DNA from: Margaritispora aquatica
Taxonomy: Eukaryota; Ascomycota; Leotiomycetes; Helotiales; Discinellaceae
DNA length: 64,000 nt
Assembly: GCA_007644065.1 (NCBI GenBank)
Contig: VJWN01000005.1
Location: 62,001 to 126,000, forward strand
Direction of reading: 5' to 3'
Shown here piece after piece: positions 13,677-25,523 of this stretch. A program made the translations under genes and the position numbers. The notes below the pieces were generated by a model. The model made no database searches. It saw nothing but the letters and a program-made list of their open reading frames with translations, and was not told the DNA's origin. Each line of letters starts with the position of its first letter. The first letter of the stretch is position 1.

Positions 13677-14492
13677 TTAAAAGTACGTGCTAACTTGAGG
13701 CTTCTGCGTTGATTCAAAGGGCATAGAGTGGTGTGTTGTCAGAGCGGCGGAACAGTAGATTGAAAGACCAAACATCTTGTCAAGTGTAAGATGCGTGGAA
13801 TTTGTAAACGTTAAGATATGGTTATTTTCTTCAGATGTAACAAAGAATGTGCTTGGAGGTCGATTCTTGGAGCATACTAGTCTGTACTGCGTTTTGTTAA
13901 TTTTCCAGCAGAATATCCCTTCCATCGGCCACTGTGGTGTGCGATACGTTCTGAATGACTTGACAGCGGAAGTTGGAAGATGGCAGCAAGTGTTAAGTAC
14001 AAATTCGAGGTAGCGCTATAAACTTACTGGGATGTTGTTATTCTCAGTAACATATTTCTCTCTGTGCTTAATCGCGAATATACGCCGATCGAAATTTCAG
14101 ATATGAGGAATATTTTGTTCTCCATACGCTGGGACTGTGGGTTGAAGTGTTCGCCATATCTGTGTTTGTTGGGTTGCGAAGTTTCGTCAGTGGCAAGGAG
14201 GTAGTTTTGTAGTTTGACGCTGCTAAGTGATGAGTACTCGCAAGAAAAGTCCAATTTGTGGTTTCCAATTATTCGCTTTCGATTCAAAAGCAAATTTTCA
14301 GCAGCATCAAATTCCAAAGTGATAGATTCTGATCTGGGGACGGTATACAACCTGACACTTGCTTACATGCCGATTTCTCAATCATGAGCTTTACTTGAAG
14401 AGGAGGACGACATCTATACTCTTTTCAACCTGACTGTGGTAAGCCGACTTCAAACTAGTGCTGGTATCTGCATGAAATGCATATGATGTAGA
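13677..14492 (-). CDS. Candidate spliced gene of unknown function (5' incomplete)
   Basis: Three minus-strand segments join in phase: 14492-14395, 14351-14028 and 13950-13677. The join at 14027 is a perfect GTAAGT donor that overlaps what would otherwise be a stop codon, and the ATTCAG acceptor at 13951 restores an open frame of about 90 codons. The combined 231-codon frame includes ESITLEFDAAENLLLNRKRI and PPSTFFVTSEENNHILTFTN. I recognise no family, find no start codon, and one intron (43 bp) is very short. It may be a real lineage-specific gene or chance open frames; the second join is the best support. Confidence 0.27.
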
Positions 14493-15381
14493 CTAAGCTC
14501 TAGACCTAGGAGTTTTCTACGCGTTGGTGGGGGAATGGTAGATAAACTGACTTTCGTCAACCATGATATGTATAAACTGGATAATTTGAAGATGACAGCA
14601 ATGCTATACATGAAAACGACAGAACCTGAGACCTATTAACAGTTTCCTATTGTGAGAACTCAAACTCTTGGACCCTCGCTACCTGTTTGGACATAAGATG
14701 ACTTCGACTGAACTGCGCACCTTGAAATAGAGAATCACTTTACACAACAACTCACTAGAACGCGACAAGACGACAACAAACGCATCTGCCCTGTTTAAGG
14801 GGTAATCAGATTGCTCTTTAGCACTGGTTGATGTTTTTCTTTTATAGCTTGGGCAAGGTGGAGTTACGAAAGTAACTTTGTTATGGCTGTTGATGAATTT
14901 GCGATCATCCCTTTCGAAGTTGAGCATATCATTTTGTCCTGAAGCACAGGTTTTCCAGATATACAACATGCCGTTTATGACTTGCTCTTGAACACAAAGA
15001 TTAATAAGGTCAAAGTACTGAGGTTGCTGTTCGCTAAAGAAGCTTGCTGAGAAATAGCGCCAAGACACGATCCACTTTTTTCTACTTGACTCGATTCTGC
15101 GCGATTTCTCTCGGTGTAATCATGTTATCGCACAACTTTCCTTGATCACCTAGTCACTAGGTATTGAACGGCCAGGTTTTGGTCAAAGCAAGCTTTATAA
15201 ACCGCCATACGGCAGCTTCCGTTCCACGTCCTTATCTTACAGTATGTCTGCCGAGAACCCCAAAATAGGCCCGAGTATCAAACTTCGGGCCTTTCTCTCA
15301 CCACCTTGAATCTCAACATAAATCTTAAGTTGGACAGATGATCTCTGTTACCAAACATCCTCTTCTTAACACTCACTAGCA
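14493..15381. other. Gap upstream of the 15.4 kb gene
   Basis: It holds one 129-codon minus-strand frame (14679-15068) of ordinary composition that I cannot assign and that does not splice in phase to the candidate gene to its left. Otherwise it is probably the promoter of the next gene. Confidence 0.4.
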
Positions 15382-16603
15382 ATGAATACACAGCTCATAC
15401 ACACCATCCCTGGTGTTAATGGTGTCATCGACTCAGTGCTCAGGAGGATCCTACCTATCCTCTCGACAGACCCTATCAATCCACATGCCTCAAGGGCAGT
15501 GGGCATACAATTGACGTTGCAAGATTTCAAGAAGGATCTCTCAAGACTCTCAGCGGCACTCCAGAACCCTCTCTTTCAATCCAAGCACCTCTTGGAGCTC
15601 AAATCTGAGAACAGTACACTTTTCCGGTACTTGTCATTTGTGCTTGCTGCCAGTATTGCTACTTTGACAAAATGCGAGAAGACTTTGAAGAAGACAGCAA
15701 AAGAGGTGCCTCAAGCTGAATCGAAGGGTAGTGGTAGCATAACGCATTTACCATGGGCGAAGAAGTCACATAAAAGTGCGGAGGTTGTCGAGATTTCAGA
15801 GAACAAACTTGAGACATTGCATTTGAGTATTCAGCATTGTAATGTGGCTATAATAGTAGGAACAAATATGGTGTTATGGTATGCTATCCACAAGTATTCG
15901 TTCACAATGTGAAGATGTGTCCACTGACTACAGCTAGCATGAACATAACAACGGACCCAAAACTGCACATTCACGATGTCAGGCTCCAAATACAGTCTCT
16001 GATCGACTCCGTATCTTCGTTGCAAAGCATCAACGATTCACTGAACTCGCTTCCTTCTCCAGCCAAGACCGCGAATTTCAGTGGCATCATGAGCAATGCC
16101 ACTGAGCTCGCAAGTGTGTGCGTAGTAGAGACCGACTTAAACCTCTCGAAAGTTCATTTTGGACACATCCCCATGGCCTCGTTGACGGAGGTCTTGACTC
16201 GCAACTCGCTAATCCGGAGCTGTACGATGGAAAGCTGCTTGGAGATGGATGGAGACGAAAGCACCCCGGACGACAGTAGGGAGACAAGTCGCAATGTCAG
16301 TCGGGATCCGAGCAGGAATCCAAGCAGAAACCCGAGTCCAGTCCGAGGACAGCAGTAATGACGATGTGTTGAAGATGCCTCATCAATGCTTGGGTTGCCA
16401 ATGCGGATGGATGAAGTCGCGACATGAAGGAGAAATTGAAAACCCTTCGTGCCCTCAAGCAATGTTACTCAATCAAAGAATGGGCAAATAAATCTGCGTC
16501 AATCGACGATTTTGAAGATCATGAAGATCCGCCCTTAATGCCGCTAAAGACTTCCCTATTAAGATTATCATCATTGACAGACTTGGATGAGAGATTTCCC
16601 TAA
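15382..16603 (+). CDS. Hypothetical fungal protein, helical, with SR-rich linker
   Basis: I do not recognise the family. Exon 1 (15382-15878) and exon 2 (from 15938) join through a 59 bp intron with a CTGAC branch point. The direct stop is at 16358, giving 305 residues. A third exon is likely: using the GTAATG donor at 16355 and the AG at 16416 restores phase and adds a charged, clearly protein-like segment (MKEKLKTLRALKQCYSIKEW onwards) ending at 16603, total 366 residues. The N-terminus starts LIHTIPGVNGVIDSVLRRIL and is mainly helical; residues about 280-305 are an Arg-Asn-Pro-Ser repeat (SRNPSRNPSP). No signal peptide or membrane segment. The third exon is inference. Confidence 0.62.
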
Positions 16604-17568
16604 AAATCCATTCGACTTCGTCTATTATCGAAATTTCCGCATTTTTATAGAATGCTTGCCATGAACACTCAAGCGCGATGAGACCTCGATAAGACCCAAG
16701 GATCCCCAAGATCTCAAGTGGCGTTGACGACAAATAAGCTAGGAGTTCTGGTTCTACACTAGCTGCTTCTAATGGTTCATCTTTTCTGTAGCGACCACTA
16801 TTTCATCCTAGTAGGTCCTAGAAAGGTATCCTAGACTGCGCCAGATTGCCAATTTGGGTATGTTGGAGCGATTAATCGGCAGACCCTTCGTAACCTTATG
16901 GAGTATTTCAGCTGTCAACTTTGTCAACTGGTCACCAATCATTAGCTCGCTTAATCGAAGCTTGAAAGCAGTTGCACCTTTCTCTGCCTAGATTTTCTCT
17001 TAATGCTACATACAAGAAGTCATGTTCTCGAACCGGACGACTAAAATCTTGGTGGTTGTTCTCACGCAGATCTGGATTATTTAGTTCTCTACTCAATTGA
17101 TTTTTGGCTATCTTTCCTTCCTGCGGTGATCATCTAAGAAAGCCAAGGAGACATCTTCTCCTGCATCAGTCAAAACCAAGAGCGAAAGTTGATCTCGACC
17201 ACACTCGATCGAAGTAAGGTAAGGAGCATCAACTCAACACAGTTTTAGCGAAAACAAGGGCACCCAACTTGTGGGGATTTCACACCATCCCCAGATTATT
17301 GTCGACTTAGTTGCCCATCTTAGGATCTAAGAGGAGCCTCATGATGCACTACTTGCTAGTATTCAGGCTTCAGCTCAGCCCTAGGCATTTGAGATCTACG
17401 CATTGCGGCCCCTATTCATGATACACCTAGGAACTTCGCACATTCTACAGCGGTGTTCATGTTTTATATAATTCTTCCATCCTCCATCGTCGAGGTCGTC
17501 CTTTAAGCTTGTTATAGTTCTCATTGATTTATTCCAAACGTTCACTTGTGCTTCTCATTTTCCACCAG
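16604..17568. other. Intergenic region
   Basis: Nothing recognisable in about 1 kb; the right end carries the promoter of the secreted-protein gene, with a TATATAA-like stretch near 17465. Confidence 0.5.
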
Positions 17569-19004
17569 ATGGTTTTCGTTCCGATCGTTCTTCTTGCTCT
17601 TGGAGCAGATGTTGTTCTTGCGGTTAGTAGCGCTACTACTTCAAATACACTCTGCAAAGGTGGCATTCCTGCCACAGTTGCTTCAGTGCTTGCAAATTAT
17701 CAACCTGCCAGCAGTTATTGTTCGTCGAGATTTCCTGTGCCAGCCAAAACAACAACTCTGACAGCTGCAATAACGACTGTACGTCCGATTCAAAAATCTT
17801 TCAATGATGATCGGATTTAACAAGCCATAGGTTATCGTGTCAGCACCTACCTCGGTCACCACAACGGTATGCCTGTTCACTTGAAATTCGAAGTTTAAAA
17901 TTCAATCATACTAATCGACTTCAGACGACCTCGACTACTTCTACAACGACTTACGATTCAACTAGTAAGTATATCATTTGACATCTCTTCTCATCAGCAA
18001 AAGCTAATTAATCTAGTCACCTCCCTGTCAGTAGTTATAGGTATTTGTCTCAAATCCCAACATTGAACACAAGCACCAACATATTGTAGAAACTGATACA
18101 GCCATGAGTAATACAATACTGCCAATCCACATATAAGCGAACATTCTAACATTAAACTAGCCACCATTACCATAACATCAGCAGAACTTCCAGTCAAAAA
18201 GCGGTACCTATCCGGCAGAGTCAACGCCGTTGAGAAACGAGCAGTCTACGTAAGTCTATATACGCACCCGAACTACCCCGAGCTCTCAAACAATAAATCT
18301 GACCTCACAGCAGCCAGCTGCCTTTGCCATAGAACGTCCTAATACCTCCGTCCTCCCCAAGCGAGCAGCAGCAATCAACCCCGCCTGTACCAGCGCTTTC
18401 TCGAATCTCAAGTCCCGCGAATCTGCCTTCGTAGGCTCCGTGTGCACCTGTCTCGAAGTCCAACCGACCAGCACAGTCTACACGACGCCAACCACCACTA
18501 AGACTGTGACTCCGCTCTCGACATCGAGCGTCACTAGGGTAATAACTATCCACACAACATCATCGACCACGACGTAAGTCCCACCCTCACCTCAGCTCTT
18601 TATGAACCATCTAGCATAAAAAAAAGCTCACCATCAACTACCTACTCAGAACAACAACCTCAACAACCGTCACAACGGCCACCGCCACCGCAATCATCAC
18701 GCCCACCTACGCGTGCTCCGGCACTCCAGGAACCAGCTGCACCGCCGGCGTCCAGTTCACTAACTATTGCGACACGATCGTCAGTGTCGCAGGCTCCAAC
18801 ACTCCGAGCGCCATCGTGGGCGCGTCATCCGGCACGCAGTGCCTCGATTTCTGCGCCACCGACCCGACATGCAATATCTTTCAATTCTTGCCGACATCCG
18901 CGACGGGCGGCACCTGCAATCTGTTCGTCGTTCCCGGGGGCATTGCTTTGGTGTTTACACCCAGTCCGGGCGCGTATTCGGGGAGGTATAGTAATCAGTG
19001 TTAG
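17569..19004 (+). CDS. Secreted Thr/Ser-rich protein with apple/PAN-like Cys domain
   Basis: Predicted extracellular protein of unknown role. Eight exons join in phase into 344 residues: 17569-17778, 17831-17866, 17925-17964, 18018-18041, 18090-18107, 18161-18249, 18311-18573, 18650-19004. Four exons are only 36, 40, 24 and 18 nt. The start MVFVPIVLLALGADVVLA is a plausible signal peptide. Residues about 60-120 are Thr/Ser-rich (likely O-glycosylated), followed by Lys-Arg sites at 123-124, 135-136 and 156-157 that look like Kex2 processing points. The C-terminal ~100 residues hold about seven cysteines and GTQCLDFCATDPTCNIFQF, resembling fungal apple/PAN modules. Every splice site is GT-AG. 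The exact ends of the smallest exons are the least certain part. Confidence 0.75.
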
Positions 19005-19590
19005 ACTATTTCCTTGGAGAGGTTTGTTGTGTACCTAGGACATATTAATGTAGATTTGTGTTGCGGGAGAGAATAGTCTTGTTAATCTTGTTTATCTATA
19101 CTGAATGAATTGGTTTTTGCAAAGCTTCTCTTCTGAACCTCGCTTATTTAGGGACATGGAAAGAACTCTTCCACATCTAAGTAATGTCAACCTATTTCTA
19201 GAGCATGTCTCAAGACCACCAGATTCTATCGTAGCCTTGTAATAGATTTTAACATGGTTACCTTACTTAAAGCTCAATTAACACCTCGTTGTCTTACAAA
19301 TAGTTAACAAAAGGCACTAGTTGAGCTTAACATGATTATAGAAAGCTCTATCGTAAAAGTAGCAGTTTAACAACAACAGCGATTAAAAAAAGGAAACAAC
19401 ACATATCAAATGCAAGTTTGAGACAATATATAGGCAGTCAATTCAACAACTAGCACAGCTTGTAATTCAAGGTCTATATACCCAGCGAAAACTCCAGCAC
19501 ATGCAATAGCGCTATAGCCCCAAACTCCATCTCTCATGCCTACATACTCGCTTAAGGGCTATGCGTACCTTGCATAACATTGCCCCAGCC
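19005..19590. other. Convergent AT-rich intergenic region
   Basis: 3' ends of the secreted-protein gene (+) and the RTC4-domain gene (-) meet here. AT-rich; no gene is visible. Confidence 0.5.
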
Positions 19591-21197
19591 TCACCCATCG
19601 CTCATATCATCATCGCTATCCTCGATTCTCTTCCTTACAACGTCCTTAATCTCCTCGTTCAGCAGCTCTCCCAGAACGACACTATCCACAAGTATCTCCC
19701 GTGCTTCCTCCTCCTCTACCTTCATGTCTTCCATGATCAATCTTACAGCAACTTCAGGCACCAATACAGCTTGTACATAAGGCGTGAAACCCCGCGAGGA
19801 CATGAGTCGATCTTTTACCATTCGTTCTTCGATTAATTTGGTGAATTTCTTCATGATGTTCTCGGAAATTATGCGCAAACCACGCGTACCATAATACCCA
19901 GGCGTCAGATTTGTTTTCATGGTCCTCGTCGACCGGTCTTGTCCAGCCTGCACTTTTCCACCCAGTATTGATCTGTAATGGGAATCCTCACCGTTGATCA
20001 ATTTCTTGATAAAACTGTGATGCTTCGCAATCCTTGAATCAAGATCCGTCCAGTCAATTGTTGGATACTCTCTGTCCTCCCAGTCCTGCTTAGCCGTCTT
20101 CGTTCGGTGGGAACGACAAAACGATTCCTGCTTCTTTATGGTCATATATCCAAAAGCTCTAAGATCATCCGGATCTACGGGTTTGTTACACATTGGACAG
20201 CGGGCCTTTTGTGTCATGGACAGAAAAGAGTCGTCTTCTATATCGTGTTTCGTTTCGGGTTGTTGCAAGGTTCCACTAACACCCACGATTTTCCGAGCAG
20301 CGTCTATCTCAGCGAGGCCCAGTCCAATTTCATTATCCTGAAGCACAGCATTGATAGCTTGGGATGAATTCAAAGATCCTGTTTCTGTGATCTCAGATCG
20401 AGTAGGTACCACAATGTTTGAAAACGAACTTTGCGGCGCATCGGCTTCGGTCCAGGGCAGAATGAAGCCAGAGTCCTCTGGTGATTTTGACCTTTTCTTC
20501 AAAGGAGAGCATTTTGGTGTATTTTGGCCTGGGATCTTGAATCTTTTCTTTGGTGTTATATCTTGGTTTGGTCTAATGAAACCACCCTTTTTAGGCGTCC
20601 CAACAGACCCGGGGAAGATAAATCCAGCATTCGGTTTTTCGTCATCATCTATCATCAATTAGAATTTGTGTGCAGAATGAAACCAGGAGTTGACTCGCCA
20701 GAATCACGAGTCATCTTCTTCTCTGCACGCTCAACCTTCACTAGTTTGTTTTTGGAAAACGTTGTCAGTTTCTTGCCCTTCTTAATTTGAACTCTTCCAA
20801 AGCCATCTCCCATGCCCTTGCCAAGTGTCTCTATTCCCAAGTCCACATCTTGAGCCTTTCGTTTCGAAGTACTAGAAGAGGTTTTGGTCGTCTTCGAATT
20901 CTTCCCGCTTGCTAGAGAGCTTGAATCTCCCAGAGCTTTCATTGCAACACCATCCTTCTTCAATGTGCCTCTCCCCATCTTAGGCGGGGCTTTTCGTCCT
21001 GCATCTCTTCTGCGTAAATAATCTGGCGTAGTTGGCTCTTTTGAGGACCCAGAGACAAAGTTGGTCTTCGGCAGATTTGCTGAATCGCTTTCTGACTCGG
21101 AAGACGAATCGGGCAAACGGGATAGATCCTCTTGGATCTGTATTTTCACAGGTGAGGTTCTCTGCGCCACTCGTCTTTGGGGAGTTTTCGGCGGCAT
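19591..21197 (-). CDS. RTC4: RTC4-domain protein (restriction of telomere capping 4-like)
   Basis: The C-terminal ~250 residues are a clear RTC4 domain: a CPMCNKPVD Cys pair, FCRSH, LTPGYYGTRGLRIISENIM, YVQAVLVPEVAVRLIMEDM and SVVLGELLNEEIKDV. In yeast, loss of Rtc4 suppresses telomere-capping defects; the molecular activity is unknown. The likely start is the ATG at 21197 (MPPKTPQRRVAQRTSP). The N-terminal frame closes at 20655 and the domain frame opens at about 20651, so an intron or a frameshift separates them. The only in-phase choice I find is a weak GTGATT donor at 20707 with the acceptor at 20649 (59 bp), giving 515 residues. The central region repeats a GFI-x-P motif. The domain call is sure; the join is not. 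Confidence 0.8.
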
Positions 21198-21743
21198 TTT
21201 GTCTTGAATACTGGCTGGAGAGGCATTGGTGAGTTTGTGGAGAGACGGCACAGCAGAATTCTTGGTTATTCCTGTCCGCCTCCCAGATTGGCAACTGAGA
21301 TTGAGACTCCTGGAGCTCTGGCCGAGGGATTGAGAGTTCATCGAGAAGGAGCGCGTTGTATCGAGTCTTCTACCAGAGGGACCCGCCCGATACCATAGAG
21401 CATTTCGGGAGCATACAATGTATTTGAATCTAAACCAGAGAAACGACCGACAGGAATCAAGACTCCAATACACACAGCGAGGTGGGCGATAAATCAGAAT
21501 ACCATAAAACACATTACTCAAATGTTCAATAAAGGTAGAAGGTTTGTCTATAAGGTAAGATTTACCTTGTTGATTTGAATGTCTTTGAATCTATCTGGTA
21601 CCTATCGGGTTTTGATATGGCCCAAGCTTAGCGCTAATGCATACCCCTGCTAAGTTTCTCCACGCCCGCGTTCCTGGGAGGAGCTCTGTTCGGGCACACA
21701 ACAGCTTTGGATTCTGAGGGACGACAAAACCATCATATTGACA
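21198..21743. promoter_or_regulatory. Divergent promoter region RTC4 / dynamitin
   Basis: 546 bp separate the two outward-pointing start codons. No further gene is visible. An alternative upstream RTC4 ATG at about 21342 would shorten this region. Confidence 0.5.
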
Positions 21744-23159
21744 ATGGCGTTGAATAGGAAATATGCAGCATTACCTGATCTAGTAAGCTTTCAAGTTCTG
21801 CATTATATGCTTCGAGACTAATATTATCCTCTAGGACAATGCTCCAGATATTTATGAAACCCCTGAGTTGACGGACGACAACTCTACTGCTCCTGTACGT
21901 AGCCATTTCACCAGGTCTAGTCTTTCGGAATTGCGCTGAATATCCAGACCGGCAGAGCACATTCAGAATCTACCTCGTCATCATACAAGGACTTCGACGA
22001 CGAAGAAGATGATACCCGGGGCATCTCAAGATCACGACTGCATCCTGACCAGGCACGCGCCCATTTCTCACCTGCGGAGATAGACGCGAGAGATGTAGAC
22101 TTCTCGGACAGAGTCACAGCCAAAAGGAAATCTTACAAAGCTTCCACTAGAAGACAGCGGATAGCAGAAGACGGGACCGAGCAATATGGAGATTTTAGCG
22201 ACGAGGAGGATGGAGAGAGCCTGGAGAGGAAGCTTGCACGGTTGAAGCGAGAGATCGAGGAAGTGAGAGAAGAATGTAGCAGAAGAAAGGCGGACAGGAC
22301 AGAGCCGACCGTCACTGAGAGTAAAGACTTGGAGCCGGATGTTATGGCATTAAGCAGGATTTTGGACGGAATCTCAGCTGGAAGTGGACCTGCTCCTTCA
22401 AATATCGCCAAGTTTACAAAAGATCTAGGCACAGGTATAAGGGCAAATGGACCGCCACAAACAATGCAAGAGAGAGAAGATCCATCGACGTATACTGTAA
22501 CCTATGCGCCCATATATCAACAGAGCCATGCTCTTGCCAAAGCTGCAGACTTTGATGGACGACTGGCCCTGTTAGAGAGGGCACTTGGAATCAACCCAGC
22601 AGAAATTCCTGCAATTAACACTAATGGAACACCAAAAGCAATTTTACCAACGCTGGAAGTGCTCCAGCGCCAAATATCAGTTATTTCAGACTCCACGCCG
22701 TCATCGTTGGATGCAATAAGTCGACGAGTTCGTGCACTTACCCAGGAAGCTGAGAGACTGGAAGAGTCTCGGAAAGCTGCCAAGTCAGCGCATGATGCAC
22801 TGAAGGCTGCGGGTGCAGACTCTTCCGACGAAGATGAAGAAGATTCAGAACAAGTGTCGAAGATCAATGCACTTTATGGCACTCTTTCTACGATCGAAAA
22901 CCTGTCACCATTGCTTCCGTCACTATTGGATAGACTGCGCTCATTGCGAGCTATTCATGCGGACGCAGCCACGGCTAGTGAGAGCCTGGAAATGACAGAG
23001 AAGAAACAAGAGGAGATGGCGAGTGATATTAAAAAATGGAGAGAGGGTTTAGAAAGGGTTGAAGAGGCAATTAAGCAGGGAGAAGGTATAATGGCTGGAA
23101 ACATGATGTTGGTTGATGGATGGGTGAAAGATCTCGAGAAAAAGATGGAGTCGATTTGA
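21744..23159 (+). CDS. Dynactin subunit 2 (dynamitin, p50/Jnm1)
   Basis: p50 subunit of the dynactin shoulder, which helps couple cytoplasmic dynein to cargo and to nuclear migration. Exons 21744-21782, 21835-21894, 21948-23159; 436 residues. The first exon gives MALNRKYAALPDL and the second DNAPDIYETPELTDD, together the characteristic dynamitin N-terminus. The third begins with an acidic Ser-rich stretch, then SRSRLHPDQARAHFSP and VDFSDRVTAKRKSY. The rest is predicted coiled coil (residues about 130-175, 290-330 and 370-436) with an acidic loop DSSDEDEEDS. Length and layout fit fungal dynamitin. The first two coding exons are short and separated by introns of 52 and 53 bp. Confidence 0.93.
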
Positions 23160-23493
23160 GGTTTCAGAACTGTTGTGTTACGAGAATTGTACTAGATACC
23201 CACCAATCTTGATTTGCTTCAACGATACTTAAGCTGTCTCAGAGACATTTCAGAGCTCTCTATTCCGTCTCGTGATGAATTTCTAAATTGGTACCTTACT
23301 TAAGGTAGGTAGGCTTCACATCCCTGAGCGGCTCAGCCTTACTTCCCGCCTATCTGTTCAAAACGCCTTCTAAGCTCCTTCCTTGTTATCCATTGAATAC
23401 TTCCAGACAGAAAAAGCAATTGCAGGTTTTGGTTGAAATGTGAAAGTCGCAAAGTGAGCGCATTCTCTGTCTTCTTTCATTCCAGACGCAAAA
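23160..23493. other. Short intergenic region before the sugar transporter
   Basis: 3' flank of dynamitin and promoter of the transporter; nothing else recognised. Confidence 0.4.
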
Positions 23494-25523
23494 ATGTCCT
23501 TCAAGTATGCTGATGACGCGGCAGATCCAATTGTATTTGACTCGCGACGGTATGAGGCTTCAGACAGGGCTGGATATTTGAGTGACGACTACAACTACAA
23601 AACACCAACTCGCCGACCGACTCGGACTCGATTCGAAGGAACCAGAGCAAATATGGCATCATGGTCAGGGCAGCCGTCCGTGAAGGGCTCTTCGGAAACA
23701 ATACGCATGATGTTGTTGACAGCTTCACTGGCTGGGTTGCAGTACGTATGCTGCAATTGTCTCTTGGAAGGGTGGTTGGGCTGATCAATTGTCAGATTTA
23801 CTTGGGGAATTGAGATGACCTGTGAGTGATGACGCTCTTTTGGCTCAATTGGTGGGCAGTGGTGGGCAGAAGCTAATTGTTCAATGCTAGATTGCACACC
23901 GTACCTACTCGCCCTCGGTCTTACGAAATCGAGGACATCCCTAGTCTGGATAGCAGGACCTATAAGCGGATTAATTATGCAGCCAATTGTGGGAGTACTA
24001 GCAGATCGCTCAAAGTCGAAATATGGTAGGAGGAGACCGTTTATGGTCGTAGGAGCGATTTTAGTCGCTGCTTGCCTCATGGTACTTGGGTGGACGAAGG
24101 AGATCGTTGGCTATTTTGTGGAGGAGGGGGAGTTTAGGAAGAGGTGCACCATATTCTTGGCAGTTCTGTCAATTTATGCGATAGACTTTGCTATCAACGC
24201 AGGTAATTTGTACGCTGGGTTTTGATAGGTAATGGTCACTAACCAAAAAACAGTACAAGCATGTAGCAGAAGCTTAATCGTTGATACACTGCCAATACAA
24301 AAGCAACAAGCCGGTAGCGGATGGGCAAGCCGGATGGTTGCGGCAGGTCACCTCATAGGATACGTTATAGGAACCATCGACTTGGTCGGCTTATTTGGTC
24401 CAAGATGGGGTTCTACACAGTTTCAGAAACTCATTCTTCTTGCTGCTGGCACTCTATTATTTTCGACTGGACTCACTTGTTGGGCTGTGAATGAAAGAGT
24501 GTTGATCTCATCTCGAGCTGGTGATGTGCCAGCGAAAGGCCTCAAGATCATTCGTCAAATATTTCATACTGCTACAACATTACCACCAAGGATACAAGCA
24601 ATATGTAATATTCAAATGTGGAGCTGGATTGGCTGGTTTCCGTTCTTGTTTGTAAGTTTTAAACTCTATCTTTATATATTTTGGCAGGTGAAGACCTAAC
24701 ATTTAGACAGTATAGCACGACATTTGTGGGTGAAATATACTTTAGATACGATGCTCCACAAGACTTCAAAGCATCGAAAGATGCGCTGGGGGATATTGGA
24801 AGAATAGGAAGTTTCTCGCTTGTATTATTCTCGCTTGTCACATTAGTAGGGGCACTCATCTTGCCTCTTCTCATTAAATCTCCCGATGAAACGAACTTTA
24901 CTCCTCGCCCAGCTGCGTCGATTGCAAAAGTCGCAATGACAGTTAGCAAATATAAGCCTGACCTACTCACTGCATGGATATGGGGACATTGCCTTTTCAG
25001 CTGTGCAATGATTCTGGCACCCTTTGCTCATTCGTTCCGGTTCGCGACTTTCCTGATATCCTCGTGCGGGTTGCCGTGGGTGCTAGCATCTTGGGCACCT
25101 AGCACGTTCATGGGTATCGAGGTCAACCGTCTGGGCAGTACCCCGGCTTCTTACCGACGGCTCTCCGCAAGTGATTCAATGGAGATGGCATCGCCAGTAA
25201 CAGCATCAACACCTTCTCTATTACATCTAGAGCATGGGCCTTCAGATGATGCAGTGGCATCAACAGGAGAGCTGTCGGGATTGTACTTCGGTATTCTGAA
25301 CATATACACCACCATACCTCAGTTCATCGCAACGTTCATCAGCATGATTGTGTTCAGCATACTAGAACCAGGAAAGAGTCCTGAATTGGCTCATGACGCA
25401 GATCCGTCTGAGCACCATAGCACTGATGGACCGAATGCCATCGCAGTTTGCCTGTTTATAGGTGCTATCAGTATGGTTGGAGCAGCCTTTGCGACGAAGA
25501 GGCTGAAAGACCTCATGCAATAA
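23494..25523 (+). CDS. SUT/SLC45-type sugar:proton symporter
   Basis: MFS transporter of the glycoside-pentoside-hexuronide type, related to plant sucrose transporters, SLC45 and the fission-yeast alpha-glucoside permease Sut1; plasma membrane uptake of sucrose or maltose is the likely role. Exons 23494-23741, 23796-23821, 23891-24202, 24254-24651, 24711-25523; 598 residues. The 26-nt second exon encodes FTWGIEMT, rebuilding the conserved LQFTWGIEMTYCTPYLLALG. Other signatures are the loop LADRSKSKYGRRRPFM, SLIVDTLPIQKQQAGSGWAS and GLYFGILNIYTTIPQFIATF. About 12 membrane segments, with a long loop containing Ser/Thr-rich sequence near residue 480. Substrate cannot be decided from sequence. 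Confidence 0.92.

Noticed and set aside
14679..15068. 129-codon minus-strand frame as the 5' exon of the 14 kb candidate
   Set aside because: Its best donor leaves the wrong phase for the next segment, and the sequence resembles nothing I know.
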